From Acinetobacter wuhouensis (GTDB taxonomy: Bacteria > Pseudomonadota > Gammaproteobacteria > Pseudomonadales > Moraxellaceae): DNA of 64,000 nucleotides. A program made the translations under genes and the position numbers. The DNA lies in the NCBI RefSeq assembly GCF_001696605.3, contig NZ_CP031716.1, forward strand, positions 992,001-1,056,000, read 5' to 3'. The notes under the pieces were generated by a model. The model was not told the origin of the DNA, did no database searches, and saw only the letters and a program-made list of their open reading frames with translations. This document shows, piece by piece, positions 19,284 to 28,378 of this stretch (position 1 is its first letter; the number at the start of each line of letters is the position of its first letter).

Positions 19284-20054
19284 TCAATCTTTCCTGAAAT
19301 GCTGCGGTGATTCACCTAAATACTTCTTAAACATCGCACTAAAAGCACTGGAACTGTTATAACCTAAAGCAGAAGCAATTTTAGCAATAGATTCACCACG
19401 AGAGAGTTTCCCTAAAGCTAAGGCGATATGCATTTGCTGAACCCATGCCCGATAGTTTAACCCCGTTTCCTTTTGAAAAAGACGAATCAGAGTACGGCTA
19501 CTTGTTCCAATATGGTCTGCCCAAAGATTTAAATCTTTAGGATTATCCGGAGTTTCCATAAGGGCTTCACACATCTGAATTAAACGGACATCTTTGGGCC
19601 ATGGAATCACAATCGGAAAGCTAGAAGCTTGTTTAATTTCATTAAAAATCAATAACTGTAAAGCCTGTTCAATTTCATCAGTTTGTGTGCTTTCATGAAT
19701 GTGAAAATTATCCAATTGATTAAAGCGCAACACCAATTCACGTAAAAGCTTGCTGATTCTTACAATAAAACATTGCTCGCCCAATGAATCAGCAGCTTTT
19801 TTATCAATTAAAACAGTGCTTAATTGTACTTCACTGAGAGATACCACACTGTGCTCAACTTGTGCAGGAATCCATAAAGCACATTGGGGTGGGACGATCC
19901 AAACATGATCATGGGTATACACTCGAATCGCGCCCTCAGATGCATATAACAATTGCGCACGGCTATGTGTATGAGGAGGAATAATGCTGCGATAAGCATG
20001 TTGAGAGCCAAGCCCAATCATAAGTTTATGAGAATATTCAATGTCTGGAATCAT
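19284..20054 (-). CDS. AraC-family transcriptional regulator
   Basis: 256 residues. The N-terminal cupin-like sensor domain has HTHSRAQLLYASEGAIRV (about 28-45) and PPQCALWIPAQVEHSV (55-70). The C-terminal double helix-turn-helix is typical of AraC: LNLWADHIGTSSRTLIRLFQ, and then IAKIASALGYNSSSAFSAMF followed by LGESPQHFRK. It is divergent from an fsr-like efflux gene with a 118-bp gap, so it is the probable local regulator of that pump. The ligand is unknown. Confidence 0.85.
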   Translation of the reverse strand: MIPDIEYSHKLMIGLGSQHAYRSIIPPHTHSRAQLLYASEGAIRVYTHDHVWIVPPQCALWIPAQVEHSVVSLSEVQLSTVLIDKKAADSLGEQCFIVRISKLLRELVLRFNQLDNFHIHESTQTDEIEQALQLLIFNEIKQASSFPIVIPWPKDVRLIQMCEALMETPDNPKDLNLWADHIGTSSRTLIRLFQKETGLNYRAWVQQMHIALALGKLSRGESIAKIASALGYNSSSAFSAMFKKYLGESPQHFRKD

Positions 20055-20172
20055 AAAGACCTCAAATCATAAGACCGTATAAGCTGTGTCACTTATTCGA
20101 TGAATATTGGAACTTGCATGCATAAATGACAAATTAAAATAGCATACTCTTTAAAACTTTAGGGCGAAATTC

Positions 20173-21387
20173 ATGCAAGCCTCTACTCAGTCCTCGATAA
20201 ATCGCTTAGATGATCAAAATAAAAAGCAGACCATGGTGGTTTCAATTATTTGCGCTGTCGCATTTGCACATCTACTCAATGATTTGATCCAAGCATCTTT
20301 ACCCGCAATTTACCCATTACTCAAAACAAATTTTTCTTTGAGTTTTACCCAAGTTGGGCTGATTTCATTGGTCTATCAAATTACAGCATCATTGTTACAA
20401 CCTTGGATTGGCTTATATACAGATAAACATCCGAAACCCTATTTATTACCAATGGGAATGGTTGTGACTTTGTTGGGGATTGGCTTATTGGCAATTGCGC
20501 CGACATTTACAGTGGTATTGATTGCATCTGCTTTAATTGGAATCGGGTCTTCAACATTTCATCCTGAAGCATCTCGGGTCGCTAGATTTGCTTCAGGTGG
20601 AAAGTTTGGTACAGCTCAATCTATTTTTCAAGTTGGCGGAAATTCAGGTTCGGCAATCGGTCCATTATTGGCAGCCATTATTATTGTGCCATATGGGCAA
20701 TATGCGATGGCATGGTTTATGATTTTTGCATTTATCGCCATTTGTATTCTATTTAAAGTCAGTCAGTGGTCAGTTCAATATGCTCAAAAAATTGTCAGCA
20801 GTGCTGCGTCCACAGCATACAAATTACATGGTAGAACTTTAATCCGTGCTTTGGTAGTAATGTCTGTATTGATTTTGGCGAAGTTTACTTATATTGCAAG
20901 CCTAAGTAATTATTATACTTTTTATTTAATTGATAAATTTCATGTTTCATTGCAACACGCACAATTGTATCTTTTTGCATTTTTAGCTGCTGTTGCAGTA
21001 GGTACTTTTGCAGGTGGACCGATTGGAGACAAAATTGGACGTAAAGCCGTTATTTGGATTTCATTTTTAGGTATGGTGCCTTTTGCTTTAATGCTTCCGT
21101 ACGCCAACTTGTTTTGGACGATTGTGTTCGCAATGTTATCAGGATTAATCCTTTCATCTGCTTTTGCTGCCATGGTGGTCTATGCGCAAGAAGCTGTGCC
21201 TGGGCGTGTCGGAATGGTTGCGGGGATGATGTTTGGTTTAATGTTTGGAATCAGTGGAATCGCGGCTTCAGCACTGGGTATGCTTGCAGATCAGCATGGT
21301 ATTCAATGGGTATTTAAATTATGTGCATTTATCCCATTGCTTGGTTTAGCTACAGCTTTACTGCCTAAAACCAATGGAAAAAATTAA
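20173..21387 (+). CDS. fsr: MFS efflux transporter, fosmidomycin-resistance (Fsr) type
   Basis: 404 residues, 12 predicted membrane helices. Family signatures of Fsr are AHLLNDLIQASLPAIYPLL in helix 1, GIGSSTFHPEASRVARFASGG in helices 4-5 and FQVGGNSGSAIGPLLA. The MFS motif PIGDKIGRK follows helix 7. E. coli Fsr exports fosmidomycin; the natural substrate is uncertain. Divergent from the AraC regulator. The start ATG 20173 lies 10 bases after an AGGGCG ribosome site. An imperfect hairpin terminator follows. Confidence 0.88.
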   Translation: MQASTQSSINRLDDQNKKQTMVVSIICAVAFAHLLNDLIQASLPAIYPLLKTNFSLSFTQVGLISLVYQITASLLQPWIGLYTDKHPKPYLLPMGMVVTLLGIGLLAIAPTFTVVLIASALIGIGSSTFHPEASRVARFASGGKFGTAQSIFQVGGNSGSAIGPLLAAIIIVPYGQYAMAWFMIFAFIAICILFKVSQWSVQYAQKIVSSAASTAYKLHGRTLIRALVVMSVLILAKFTYIASLSNYYTFYLIDKFHVSLQHAQLYLFAFLAAVAVGTFAGGPIGDKIGRKAVIWISFLGMVPFALMLPYANLFWTIVFAMLSGLILSSAFAAMVVYAQEAVPGRVGMVAGMMFGLMFGISGIAASALGMLADQHGIQWVFKLCAFIPLLGLATALLPKTNGKN

Positions 21388-21396
21388 ATTTTAAAA

Positions 21397-21440
21397 ATAC
21401 CAGACGGTCATCGTTAAATCTTGATCGTCTTGGTATTATT
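21397..21440 (+). terminator. Hairpin terminator after the fsr-like gene
   Basis: AATACCAGACGGTCA pairs imperfectly with TGATCGTCTTGGTATT around an AT-rich loop, and a T-rich stretch follows. Confidence 0.6.
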
Positions 21441-21653
21441 ATTTATTTAAATATTTTTTATTATTTAATTTAAGTGTTTAATATCGAATATGATTTTTTA
21501 ATTTTTAATGTTAATACTTTTACCAAAAAATAAAATAACTAAATTATATGCTTTTTAATGGTATTTTCTATTTTAAAATGATTATAAATACAGTTGTATT
21601 TACATAAAAAATACAATAGATTGTGGCTATTAATACTTTATTATATTAATACA

Positions 21654-22826
21654 ATGAATTTAATAGATATTTACCATAATGAGCTATGTGATTTAATTTG
21701 TAGAATATCGATTGATAAAGATGGATGGTTAAATTTTTCTAAACGATTGTTGGAAATTTTAGATGCCTCTTATGTTCATATTCAAGCAATCGATCTTCAT
21801 TATAATACTGTGTCTTTTAGTAATGGTCATGGAACCTATCCAAAAGAATATTATGCAAGTACTGAATTAGATTATATACGCTACCCAATCGAAGATGATC
21901 CGCGTTGGGAAAAATTTTTGGATCCCAATAGAAAGGGTTGGTACCAATGTCATACGCATGTGAGTGAAGATTTTGTTCAAAGCTCAGATTTATATCAAAA
22001 AATTTTGCTTCCAGTTGGGCTTAGATATGTTGCAACACATGAACTGATTTGGAATGAAAAATTGTGTGTCTTTTTGAGTATCAGTACAAAGACAGAACGA
22101 AAACCACTCAATCAAACTGAACTTGAATTTTTAGATACTTTATTACCGCATTTAAAGCGTGTTGTGATGTCTCAAAAAAACATATATGAGTATTCTCATG
22201 ATAATATTGTTGGATATAACTTAATAGACCTGCTAAAGCAACCTATCATTTTATTAAATTTGTCAGGACAAGTCGTACATTTAAATCAAAAGGCTAATTT
22301 TTTTCTGCAAAATAATAAGAACATAAAAATTGAAAATAATAAGTTGGTTTTGTCAGCATGTAGTCAAAATCAGTTTATAGATTATCTTTACCAAGTTGAA
22401 AAGACTTTTCGATATAAACCAGAAGAGCTAGATCAATTTAAAAACTCCGTTTTTTTTACCAAAAATTCAAATATTCAATTCGGAATTAATTTGTTAGTTT
22501 CTGAAAAGGAAAAGTCATTTTTTGGGATTCGTCCTCTAATTATGTTGAGCTTTACTGAAAATTTAATTTTAAAAGATGAAAATATTCAGCCTAATAAAAT
22601 CAAGTATGTTTTAGAGCATGAAACTTTAAAATATAAATATAAGCTTTCTAAAAGAGAGATTGAAGTTTGTGAGTGGTTTGTGAATGGTTTAAAGCTCGAG
22701 CAAATTTCAGTACAAATGAATATTACACTCAATTCGGTGCGGACATATTTTAAAAATATTTTCCATAAAATGGAATGTAATTCGCAAGTCGAATTGATGC
22801 AATTGTTGATGAATCTAACTACTTAA
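21654..22826 (+). CDS. LuxR-type (C-terminal HTH) transcriptional regulator
   Basis: 390 residues from ATG 21654; the frame can be extended 20 codons to 21594 but without support. The C-terminal end carries a GerE/LuxR helix-turn-helix (KLSKREIEVCEWFVNGL, then LEQISVQMNITLNSVRTYFK). The N-terminal two thirds look like a PAS/GAF-type sensor (VSFSNGHGTYPKEYYAST; DNIVGYNLIDLLKQPIILLN), but no ligand motif was recognised. There is no response-receiver aspartate pattern. Base composition is more AT-rich than its neighbours. It stands alone between the fsr-like gene and the phosphonate locus, with no obvious target. Confidence 0.75.
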   Translation: MNLIDIYHNELCDLICRISIDKDGWLNFSKRLLEILDASYVHIQAIDLHYNTVSFSNGHGTYPKEYYASTELDYIRYPIEDDPRWEKFLDPNRKGWYQCHTHVSEDFVQSSDLYQKILLPVGLRYVATHELIWNEKLCVFLSISTKTERKPLNQTELEFLDTLLPHLKRVVMSQKNIYEYSHDNIVGYNLIDLLKQPIILLNLSGQVVHLNQKANFFLQNNKNIKIENNKLVLSACSQNQFIDYLYQVEKTFRYKPEELDQFKNSVFFTKNSNIQFGINLLVSEKEKSFFGIRPLIMLSFTENLILKDENIQPNKIKYVLEHETLKYKYKLSKREIEVCEWFVNGLKLEQISVQMNITLNSVRTYFKNIFHKMECNSQVELMQLLMNLTT

Positions 22827-22955
22827 TCATATTGCAGAACAGCAAATAAGAAGAAGATTGAAAAAGACTAACAAAGGAAAATAATAAGTATAAATGTCAT
22901 CGCATCGACTTAATATTTGGGTATATTAGTAGAAATTTTCACAAAATAAATCAGT

Positions 22956-23684
22956 ATGTCTGTCCAAGAAACATCTTCACGTGTTCCTAAATATATTGCG
23001 ATTCGTGATGCCATTGCCCATGAGATCGAATCGGGGCAATGGAGTGCCAATACAAAACTTGCTTCAGAACGTGTGTTGATGGAGCAGTTTGCAACCACAC
23101 GAGTTGCAGTGCGTGAAGCTTTGTTGGCTTTGGAAATGGATGGACTGATTTATCGTTTAGACCGCCGTGGTTGGTTTGTACGTGCACCACGCATTATTTA
23201 TCGTCCACAATCGACCAAAAGTTTTAACCAATATGTAACGGAACAAGGCGGTGTACCAAGTACCGAATTGATTTCTGCGGAATTGGTACAAGCAACGGCT
23301 TGGGATGCAACACATTTAAAAGTGAATGTGGGCGATGACATTTATTCGATGTGGCGACGCCGTAGTATCAATGGTCGCCCTGCGGTGGTTGAACATTTAC
23401 GGATTAATGCGAGTTTATTTCCTGAATTTTTAGAACAAAATTTAGAAGATTCAATCACGATTCTGATGGCAGAACATTATCAACGTCAATTAACCCGTGC
23501 GCATATCAGCCTTTATCCAACTGCTTTGTCGGAGCAACAGGCCAAGGCTTTGCATGTCAATGTCGGCAGTATGGGTTTATATATTTGTCGTACCAATTGT
23601 GACCAAAATGGGGTTATAACCGATGTTGACCAAGAATATTGGTTGCATGATGTGCTTGATTTGCATTTTGAAGCGTCAGAATAA
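22956..23684 (+). CDS. phnR: GntR-family (HutC/UTRA) regulator of the 2-aminoethylphosphonate locus
   Basis: 242 residues. The N-terminal winged helix is of GntR type (PKYIAIRDAIAHEIESGQW, then RVAVREALLALEMDGLIYRL). The UTRA ligand domain begins near residue 90, with GDDIYSMWRRRSINGRPAVV and the final DVDQEYWLHDVLDLHFE. The adjacent AEP transport and catabolic genes and two TGGTTTAAACCA palindromes before them support the role of AEP-responsive regulator; HutC-subfamily regulators typically bind such TGGT-N4-ACCA palindromes. The gene lies 497 bases upstream of the transporter genes with a separate transcript. The ligand is inferred. Confidence 0.8.
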   Translation: MSVQETSSRVPKYIAIRDAIAHEIESGQWSANTKLASERVLMEQFATTRVAVREALLALEMDGLIYRLDRRGWFVRAPRIIYRPQSTKSFNQYVTEQGGVPSTELISAELVQATAWDATHLKVNVGDDIYSMWRRRSINGRPAVVEHLRINASLFPEFLEQNLEDSITILMAEHYQRQLTRAHISLYPTALSEQQAKALHVNVGSMGLYICRTNCDQNGVITDVDQEYWLHDVLDLHFEASE

Positions 23685-23849
23685 AGTAATGTGAGTGTAC
23701 AAAATTTTTTGTAATTTAATTTGGATAAGATTTAGTTGTGACGGAGTCTTACTTCAAAAGTTTTAATTTCAGGATTAGCCACTGCGTCTTGCAATTCGTT
23801 AAAGCAGAGCTTTAACTCGCTCAGGCTCGACCTCCCTTGCGAAATATAT

Positions 23850-23935
23850 TTCTCATTTCGGGAAAATGAGAAGCGAAGCTTCGCAAGAAAGCCATCTTAC
23901 GGACTCAAAATATATTTTGAGGATCCTCATTCGCA
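23850..23935 (+). repeat. Nested-palindrome intergenic element, copy 1
   Basis: Consecutive perfect palindromes or hairpins: TTCTCATTT/AAATGAGAA (23850-23872), GCGAAGCTTCGC (23873-23884) and CTCAAAATATATTTTGAG (23904-23921). An outer AATGAG...CTCATT pairing encloses the latter two. The core ATGAGAAGCGA-GCTTCGCAAGA and the following CATCTT-CGGA also occur at 45114-45151. Confidence 0.65.
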
Positions 23936-24087
23936 AAACTCGTCAACTACCGAATATTGATTAATTATGTCGTAGAAACATTAACTTATAATTCTTGCGC
24001 CATGACTGGCTCATACCTCAAACAGTTGCGAAGGACGTTTCCGCGTATCAAATTTCGAGAGGAATTTAATTAGAAAAACGGATAAAA

Positions 24088-24117
24088 TAATTAATCTGGT
24101 TTAAACCAGATTAATTA
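24088..24117 (+). promoter_or_regulatory. PhnR-type operator before the AEP transporter genes
   Basis: A perfect 30-bp palindrome whose centre is TGGTTTAAACCA (24097-24108). It ends beside a -10-like TAAACT (24116-24121), 74 bases upstream of the binding-protein gene. The same core, followed by a similar sequence ending ACTGT, lies before phnW. Confidence 0.75.
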
Positions 24118-24181
24118 AACTGTCACAAACTTTTGTTGAAATACAGCTTATCAAGAAGCAGCATTCGTTAGGAATGTCACC

Positions 24182-25225
24182 ATGAGCCCGTATTTAAAAC
24201 AGCAGCAAAAGAAGCTCCTCGCAATTGGCACAAGTGTTGTATTGGCTTGCGTCAGTGCCGCATGTACCACATCTTCAACTTCAAACGATGTTAAGCAAAT
24301 CACGGTTTATACCGCCGTTGAAGCTGATCAACTGAAGCGTTATCAATGGGAATTACGCAAAGCGCATCCTGAATTAAAAGTAAAATGGGTGCGTGATTCA
24401 ACAGGTGTGATCACCGCAAAATTATTAGCAGAACAAAAAAATCCACAAGCCGATGTGGTGATGGGCTTGGCATTGACGAGTTTATTGGTCATGGAAAAAA
24501 ATGACTTATTACAGCCATATCGTCCAAAAAATGTCGAACAACTGAAAACTGACTTTTATAGCCAAAAAGACATTCCGACATGGACAGGAATGACCGCTTG
24601 GGAGTCGGCTGTCTGTGTGAATAAAGTAGAACTTGAAAAGAAAAAATTACCAATCCCGCAAACATGGCAAGACCTGACTAAGCCGATTTACAAAGGTTTA
24701 ATCGTGATGCCAAATCCTGCATCGAGTGGTACAGGCTATTTGGATGTTACGGCTTGGATGCAGATTTTTGGTGAAAAGCAAGCTTGGCAATATATGCAGG
24801 CACTCGATCAAAATATTTCTCAATATGTGCATTCAGGTTCGAAGCCTTGCAAGATGGCAGCGCAAGGTGAAACGGTCATCGGCATTTCATTCGGTTATCC
24901 GGGATTTAAACTTAAATCTCGTGGCGCACCTTTAGAAATTGTTTATCCGAAAGAAGGCTTAGGTTGGGAAATGGAAGCCTCGGCAATTGTCAAAGGCACG
25001 AAAAAACGCAGTAGCGCAGAAAAGTTTATTGATTGGACAGTCAGCCAAGCAGCCAATGAGGCTTATGCACAAAACTTCTCAATGGTGGCACATCAAAACG
25101 TCCAAAGTAAAAATGCAGACTTTCCGAAAAATTTGTCACAGCAGTTGGTGAAAAATGATTTTTATTGGGCAGCCGAGCAGCGTGAATCAATTTTAAAACA
25201 ATGGTCAGCACTATTTGAAAAGTAA
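24182..25225 (+). CDS. phnS: 2-aminoethylphosphonate ABC transporter, substrate-binding protein
   Basis: 347 residues, a family-1 type extracellular binding protein (pattern KQITVYTAVEADQLKRYQ, then DVVMGLALTSLL). The N terminus is a signal peptide; a lipobox-like VSAAC (Cys 28) suggests lipid anchoring, but the residue three before Cys is Ser rather than Leu, so ordinary cleavage is possible. It captures AEP in the periplasm and delivers it to the permease at 26538. The AEP assignment comes from the operon with ATPase, permease, phnW and phnX, and from resemblance to the PhnS2-type proteins. First gene of the transporter transcript, behind a perfect operator palindrome. Confidence 0.82.
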   Translation: MSPYLKQQQKKLLAIGTSVVLACVSAACTTSSTSNDVKQITVYTAVEADQLKRYQWELRKAHPELKVKWVRDSTGVITAKLLAEQKNPQADVVMGLALTSLLVMEKNDLLQPYRPKNVEQLKTDFYSQKDIPTWTGMTAWESAVCVNKVELEKKKLPIPQTWQDLTKPIYKGLIVMPNPASSGTGYLDVTAWMQIFGEKQAWQYMQALDQNISQYVHSGSKPCKMAAQGETVIGISFGYPGFKLKSRGAPLEIVYPKEGLGWEMEASAIVKGTKKRSSAEKFIDWTVSQAANEAYAQNFSMVAHQNVQSKNADFPKNLSQQLVKNDFYWAAEQRESILKQWSALFEK

Positions 25226-25320
25226 TGAATCATTCAGAATCAACGATTTAAAACGATTTATTTAAAACAAATGATTTTCAACAAGATATTCCAAATTAAG
25301 CATTAAAAATCAGGTGCAAT

Positions 25321-26544
25321 ATGCAAATTCCATCGCATTTACAAAATAGCAGGACAGGGCAAGTCATGCCAAATTCGGCAGGGCATCTGCTCTCAACCTT
25401 AAGAACATTTAAAATGGCAGAGTCGAAAACCGTACTTGAAGCGATTGATATTCAAAAATCATTTGGTTCAAGTCGGGTGTTGGAACACATCAATCTTGAC
25501 CTCAAAGCAGGTGAGTTTGTCAGCTTTTTAGGTCCATCGGGTTGTGGCAAAACCACCTTGCTACGCATCATTGCAGGGCTTGAACAGCCTGATTATGGCA
25601 AAGTGATTAAGCAAGAGATTGATATTACTCATTTCAATACAGCAAAACGTAAATGTGGCATCGTATTTCAAAACTATGCGCTATTTCCAAATTTAACTGT
25701 TGCAGAAAATATTGCATTTGGCTTGCATAAGAAAGATTGGACTACAGAAGAAATCCAATATCGTGTGGATGAATTATTGCACCTGATTGAATTGCCAAAT
25801 ATTGCAGAAAAATATCCCAATCAATTGTCAGGTGGTCAGCAACAGCGTGTGGCTTTAGCCCGTGCGATTGCGCCAAATCCTGATATTTTACTTTTGGATG
25901 AACCATTATCCGCGTTAGATGCGTTGGTGCGTTTAAATCTGCGTCAGAAAATTCGCAATATTCAACGTCAACTCAATCTGCCTGCGATCATGGTCACACA
26001 TGATCAGGAAGAAGCGTTGAGCATTTCTGATCGTGTTGCGGTGATGAATAAAGGTGTGATTGAGCAACTCGACACGCCACATAATATTTATTACAAACCG
26101 CAAACCCGTTTCGTGGCGCAGTTTATTGGTTCGATGAATTTTATGCAGGCGATGGCAGTCGATGTGCATCATTTGAAGATAGATGAGCAATCACAGATTG
26201 AATTTCCGCATTTAACATTTGGCAAAGATGAACAATTCGAAATCGCTTTTCGCCCTGAAAATGTCAAACTTGTGAATGAAAATCAACCATCGAATGAATA
26301 TTTAAATTTAGCCGTTCGTATTGTCAATACTGAGTTTTTGGGTGCAAAACGCCGTTTATTTTGTGTGATTCAAAATCAAAATGCATCAGATGGCAGTGTT
26401 TCGGATGGCAATGTTTTAGATGAGCATCTTTTACAAGTCGATGTCGATCATCTACAGATGGCGATTGTACAAGATGACATGGTTTTGCAAGTACCAATTC
26501 GTGCTTTGCATGTATTTGATGCACGAGGGCATGCGAGATGTTAA
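25321..26544 (+). CDS. phnT: 2-aminoethylphosphonate ABC transporter, ATP-binding protein
   Basis: 407 residues. The ABC ATPase core has Walker A GPSGCGKTT (about 71-79), Q-loop FQNYALFP, signature LSGGQQQRVALARA and Walker B ILLLDEPLSALD. A C-terminal TOBE-like regulatory region follows (EIAFRPENVKL, then VRIVNTEFLGAKRRLF). The N terminus is about 30 residues longer than usual, with a second start possible at the MAESKTVLEAIDI methionine; ATG 25321 has a good AGGTG. It energises AEP import. The stop overlaps the start of the permease gene by seven bases, so the two are translationally coupled. Confidence 0.85.
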   Translation: MQIPSHLQNSRTGQVMPNSAGHLLSTLRTFKMAESKTVLEAIDIQKSFGSSRVLEHINLDLKAGEFVSFLGPSGCGKTTLLRIIAGLEQPDYGKVIKQEIDITHFNTAKRKCGIVFQNYALFPNLTVAENIAFGLHKKDWTTEEIQYRVDELLHLIELPNIAEKYPNQLSGGQQQRVALARAIAPNPDILLLDEPLSALDALVRLNLRQKIRNIQRQLNLPAIMVTHDQEEALSISDRVAVMNKGVIEQLDTPHNIYYKPQTRFVAQFIGSMNFMQAMAVDVHHLKIDEQSQIEFPHLTFGKDEQFEIAFRPENVKLVNENQPSNEYLNLAVRIVNTEFLGAKRRLFCVIQNQNASDGSVSDGNVLDEHLLQVDVDHLQMAIVQDDMVLQVPIRALHVFDARGHARC

Positions 26545-28253
26545 ATCAATCTGCTGCCGATGCATTATTAAAAACGCAGACAGCGCATCGCTCTCGTTAT
26601 TCATTGCGTTCAAGTGCAGTGTTATTTGTTGCAGCGATTCTATTAACTTTGAGTTTAATCGCACCTTTAATGGTGTTGATGCAAAGCGCATTTTTAAATG
26701 AACAGCATCAATTTGTCGGTTTTGAAAATTTTGCTGCTTATTTTTCCAATCCCGCTTTGATCTCATCCATTTTCAATTCAATGTGGATTGCGATCACGGC
26801 AATGTTGATCACGGTCAGCTTGGCGAGTGTTTATGCATTTGCATTGACCAATTGCAATATTCGAGGCAAAGCTTTCTTTAAAACAGTGGCATTTTTACCG
26901 ATTCTTGCACCTTCGATATTGCCTTCTTTGGCATTGGTGTATTTGTTCGGTCAGCAAGGCGTGTTCAAGGGCATCATGGGCGAGGTGCAGATTTATGGAC
27001 CGCTCGGCATTCTGATTAGTTATTGTTTTTGGCTGTTTCCTGGCATGGTGATGTTAATGATGGGTGCATTTCGTCATATAGATCAACGCTTAATAGAGGC
27101 TTCTCATGCTTTGGGTAAAAATACTTTAGAAACCCATTGGGCGGTGACTTTTCCTGCGATTCGCTACGGTTTAGTCAGTGCCTGTTTGGTGGCATTTACC
27201 TATGTCATTACCGATTTCGGGATTCCCAAAGTGATTGGTGGTTCATTCAATATGATGGCATTAGATGTGTATAAGCAGATTATTGGTCAGCAAAATATGA
27301 ACATGGGCGCGGTGATTTCGATCTTGTTGCTGTGTCCTGCGGTGTTGGCATTTATCTTTGATCGTTATCAAAGTCGTCGTCAGGAACGCTATCAAAATTT
27401 CCAAATTCAGCCTTATCGTCTACGTGCCAATCCTCGTATTGAAAAAGCCTTAACCGTATTTTGTGGGGTGATTTCAGGTGGTATTTTACTGATCATCATC
27501 ACTGCGATTCTTGCTTCATTCATTCGTTATTGGCCTTATGATTTGTCACTGACGTTCAATCATTATCGCTTTGACTATGTCGATGGTGGCAGTTGGGCAA
27601 GCTATTTTAACTCGATCAAATTAGCATTATTCAGCACTGTTTTTGGTACGATTTTAATTTTCATCATTGCCTTATTCAGCGCACGTTTTAAAGCGCATCC
27701 TTTGCTGAAAAGTTATGTACAAGTCTTGGTATTATTGCCTTTGGCTGTGCCGGGATTGGTGTTGGGTATTGCCTATATCTTGTTCTTCAATGCACCGCAA
27801 AACCCTGTGTCTTTGCTGTATGGGACGATGACGCTGTTGGTGATTTCGACCATTATCCATTATTACACTGTGCCACATATGACGCTGACTCATGCGATCC
27901 AACAGATCCCCAATCAACTTGATCATGCAGCGCAAAGTTTGGGGACTTCACATTGGACCATGTTCCGTAAAGTCTATTTGCCTTTAACTTTTCCTGCGCT
28001 GTGTGATGTGTCTGTGTATTTATTTGTCAATGCCATGACCACGGTTTCCGCTGCAATTTTCCTTTACTCACCTGATACCAATTTGGCTTCGGTGGCGGTG
28101 CTGAATATGGACGATGCGGGCGATACCGTGGCTGCGGTTGCCATGAGTATTTTGATTTTACTGACATCATGTGCCGTCAAGTTGTTGCATTGGTTACTGA
28201 CTCGAAAAATGATGACATCAAGCCAACGATGGCGTGAGCAGATTCATTCATAA
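26538..28253 (+). CDS. phnU: 2-aminoethylphosphonate ABC transporter, fused two-domain permease
   Basis: 571 residues, about 12 membrane helices. Two consecutive permease domains are visible, each with an ATPase-contacting EAA-type loop: first IEASHALGKNTLETHWAVTF (about 190), second LDHAAQSLGTSHWTMFRKVY (about 460). Both halves of the channel are thus in one polypeptide, as in the PhnU2-type permeases, rather than separate PhnU and PhnV. The start overlaps phnT. It is followed by a 125-bp gap with a stable stem-loop before the flavin oxidoreductase gene. Confidence 0.83.
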   Translation: MLNQSAADALLKTQTAHRSRYSLRSSAVLFVAAILLTLSLIAPLMVLMQSAFLNEQHQFVGFENFAAYFSNPALISSIFNSMWIAITAMLITVSLASVYAFALTNCNIRGKAFFKTVAFLPILAPSILPSLALVYLFGQQGVFKGIMGEVQIYGPLGILISYCFWLFPGMVMLMMGAFRHIDQRLIEASHALGKNTLETHWAVTFPAIRYGLVSACLVAFTYVITDFGIPKVIGGSFNMMALDVYKQIIGQQNMNMGAVISILLLCPAVLAFIFDRYQSRRQERYQNFQIQPYRLRANPRIEKALTVFCGVISGGILLIIITAILASFIRYWPYDLSLTFNHYRFDYVDGGSWASYFNSIKLALFSTVFGTILIFIIALFSARFKAHPLLKSYVQVLVLLPLAVPGLVLGIAYILFFNAPQNPVSLLYGTMTLLVISTIIHYYTVPHMTLTHAIQQIPNQLDHAAQSLGTSHWTMFRKVYLPLTFPALCDVSVYLFVNAMTTVSAAIFLYSPDTNLASVAVLNMDDAGDTVAAVAMSILILLTSCAVKLLHWLLTRKMMTSSQRWREQIHS

Positions 28254-28318
28254 GCCATTGATAACAGATTGATCATTCAATATTAACTTTTAAATTTTTA
28301 AACCAAATGAATTAAACG

Positions 28319-28357
28319 CTTTTTTCAGGCGCTCGGGATTTTGCATCCTGAAAAAAG
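28319..28357 (+). other. Stem-loop inside the phosphonate operon
   Basis: A perfect 11-bp stem CTTTTTTCAGG (28319-28329) / CCTGAAAAAAG (28347-28357) with a 17-base loop ends 21 bases before the flavin oxidoreductase start. It lacks a long T tract; a partial terminator or mRNA processing site is possible. Confidence 0.6.
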
Positions 28358-28378
28358 TAAATAAGGCGGAAAAGTGGC

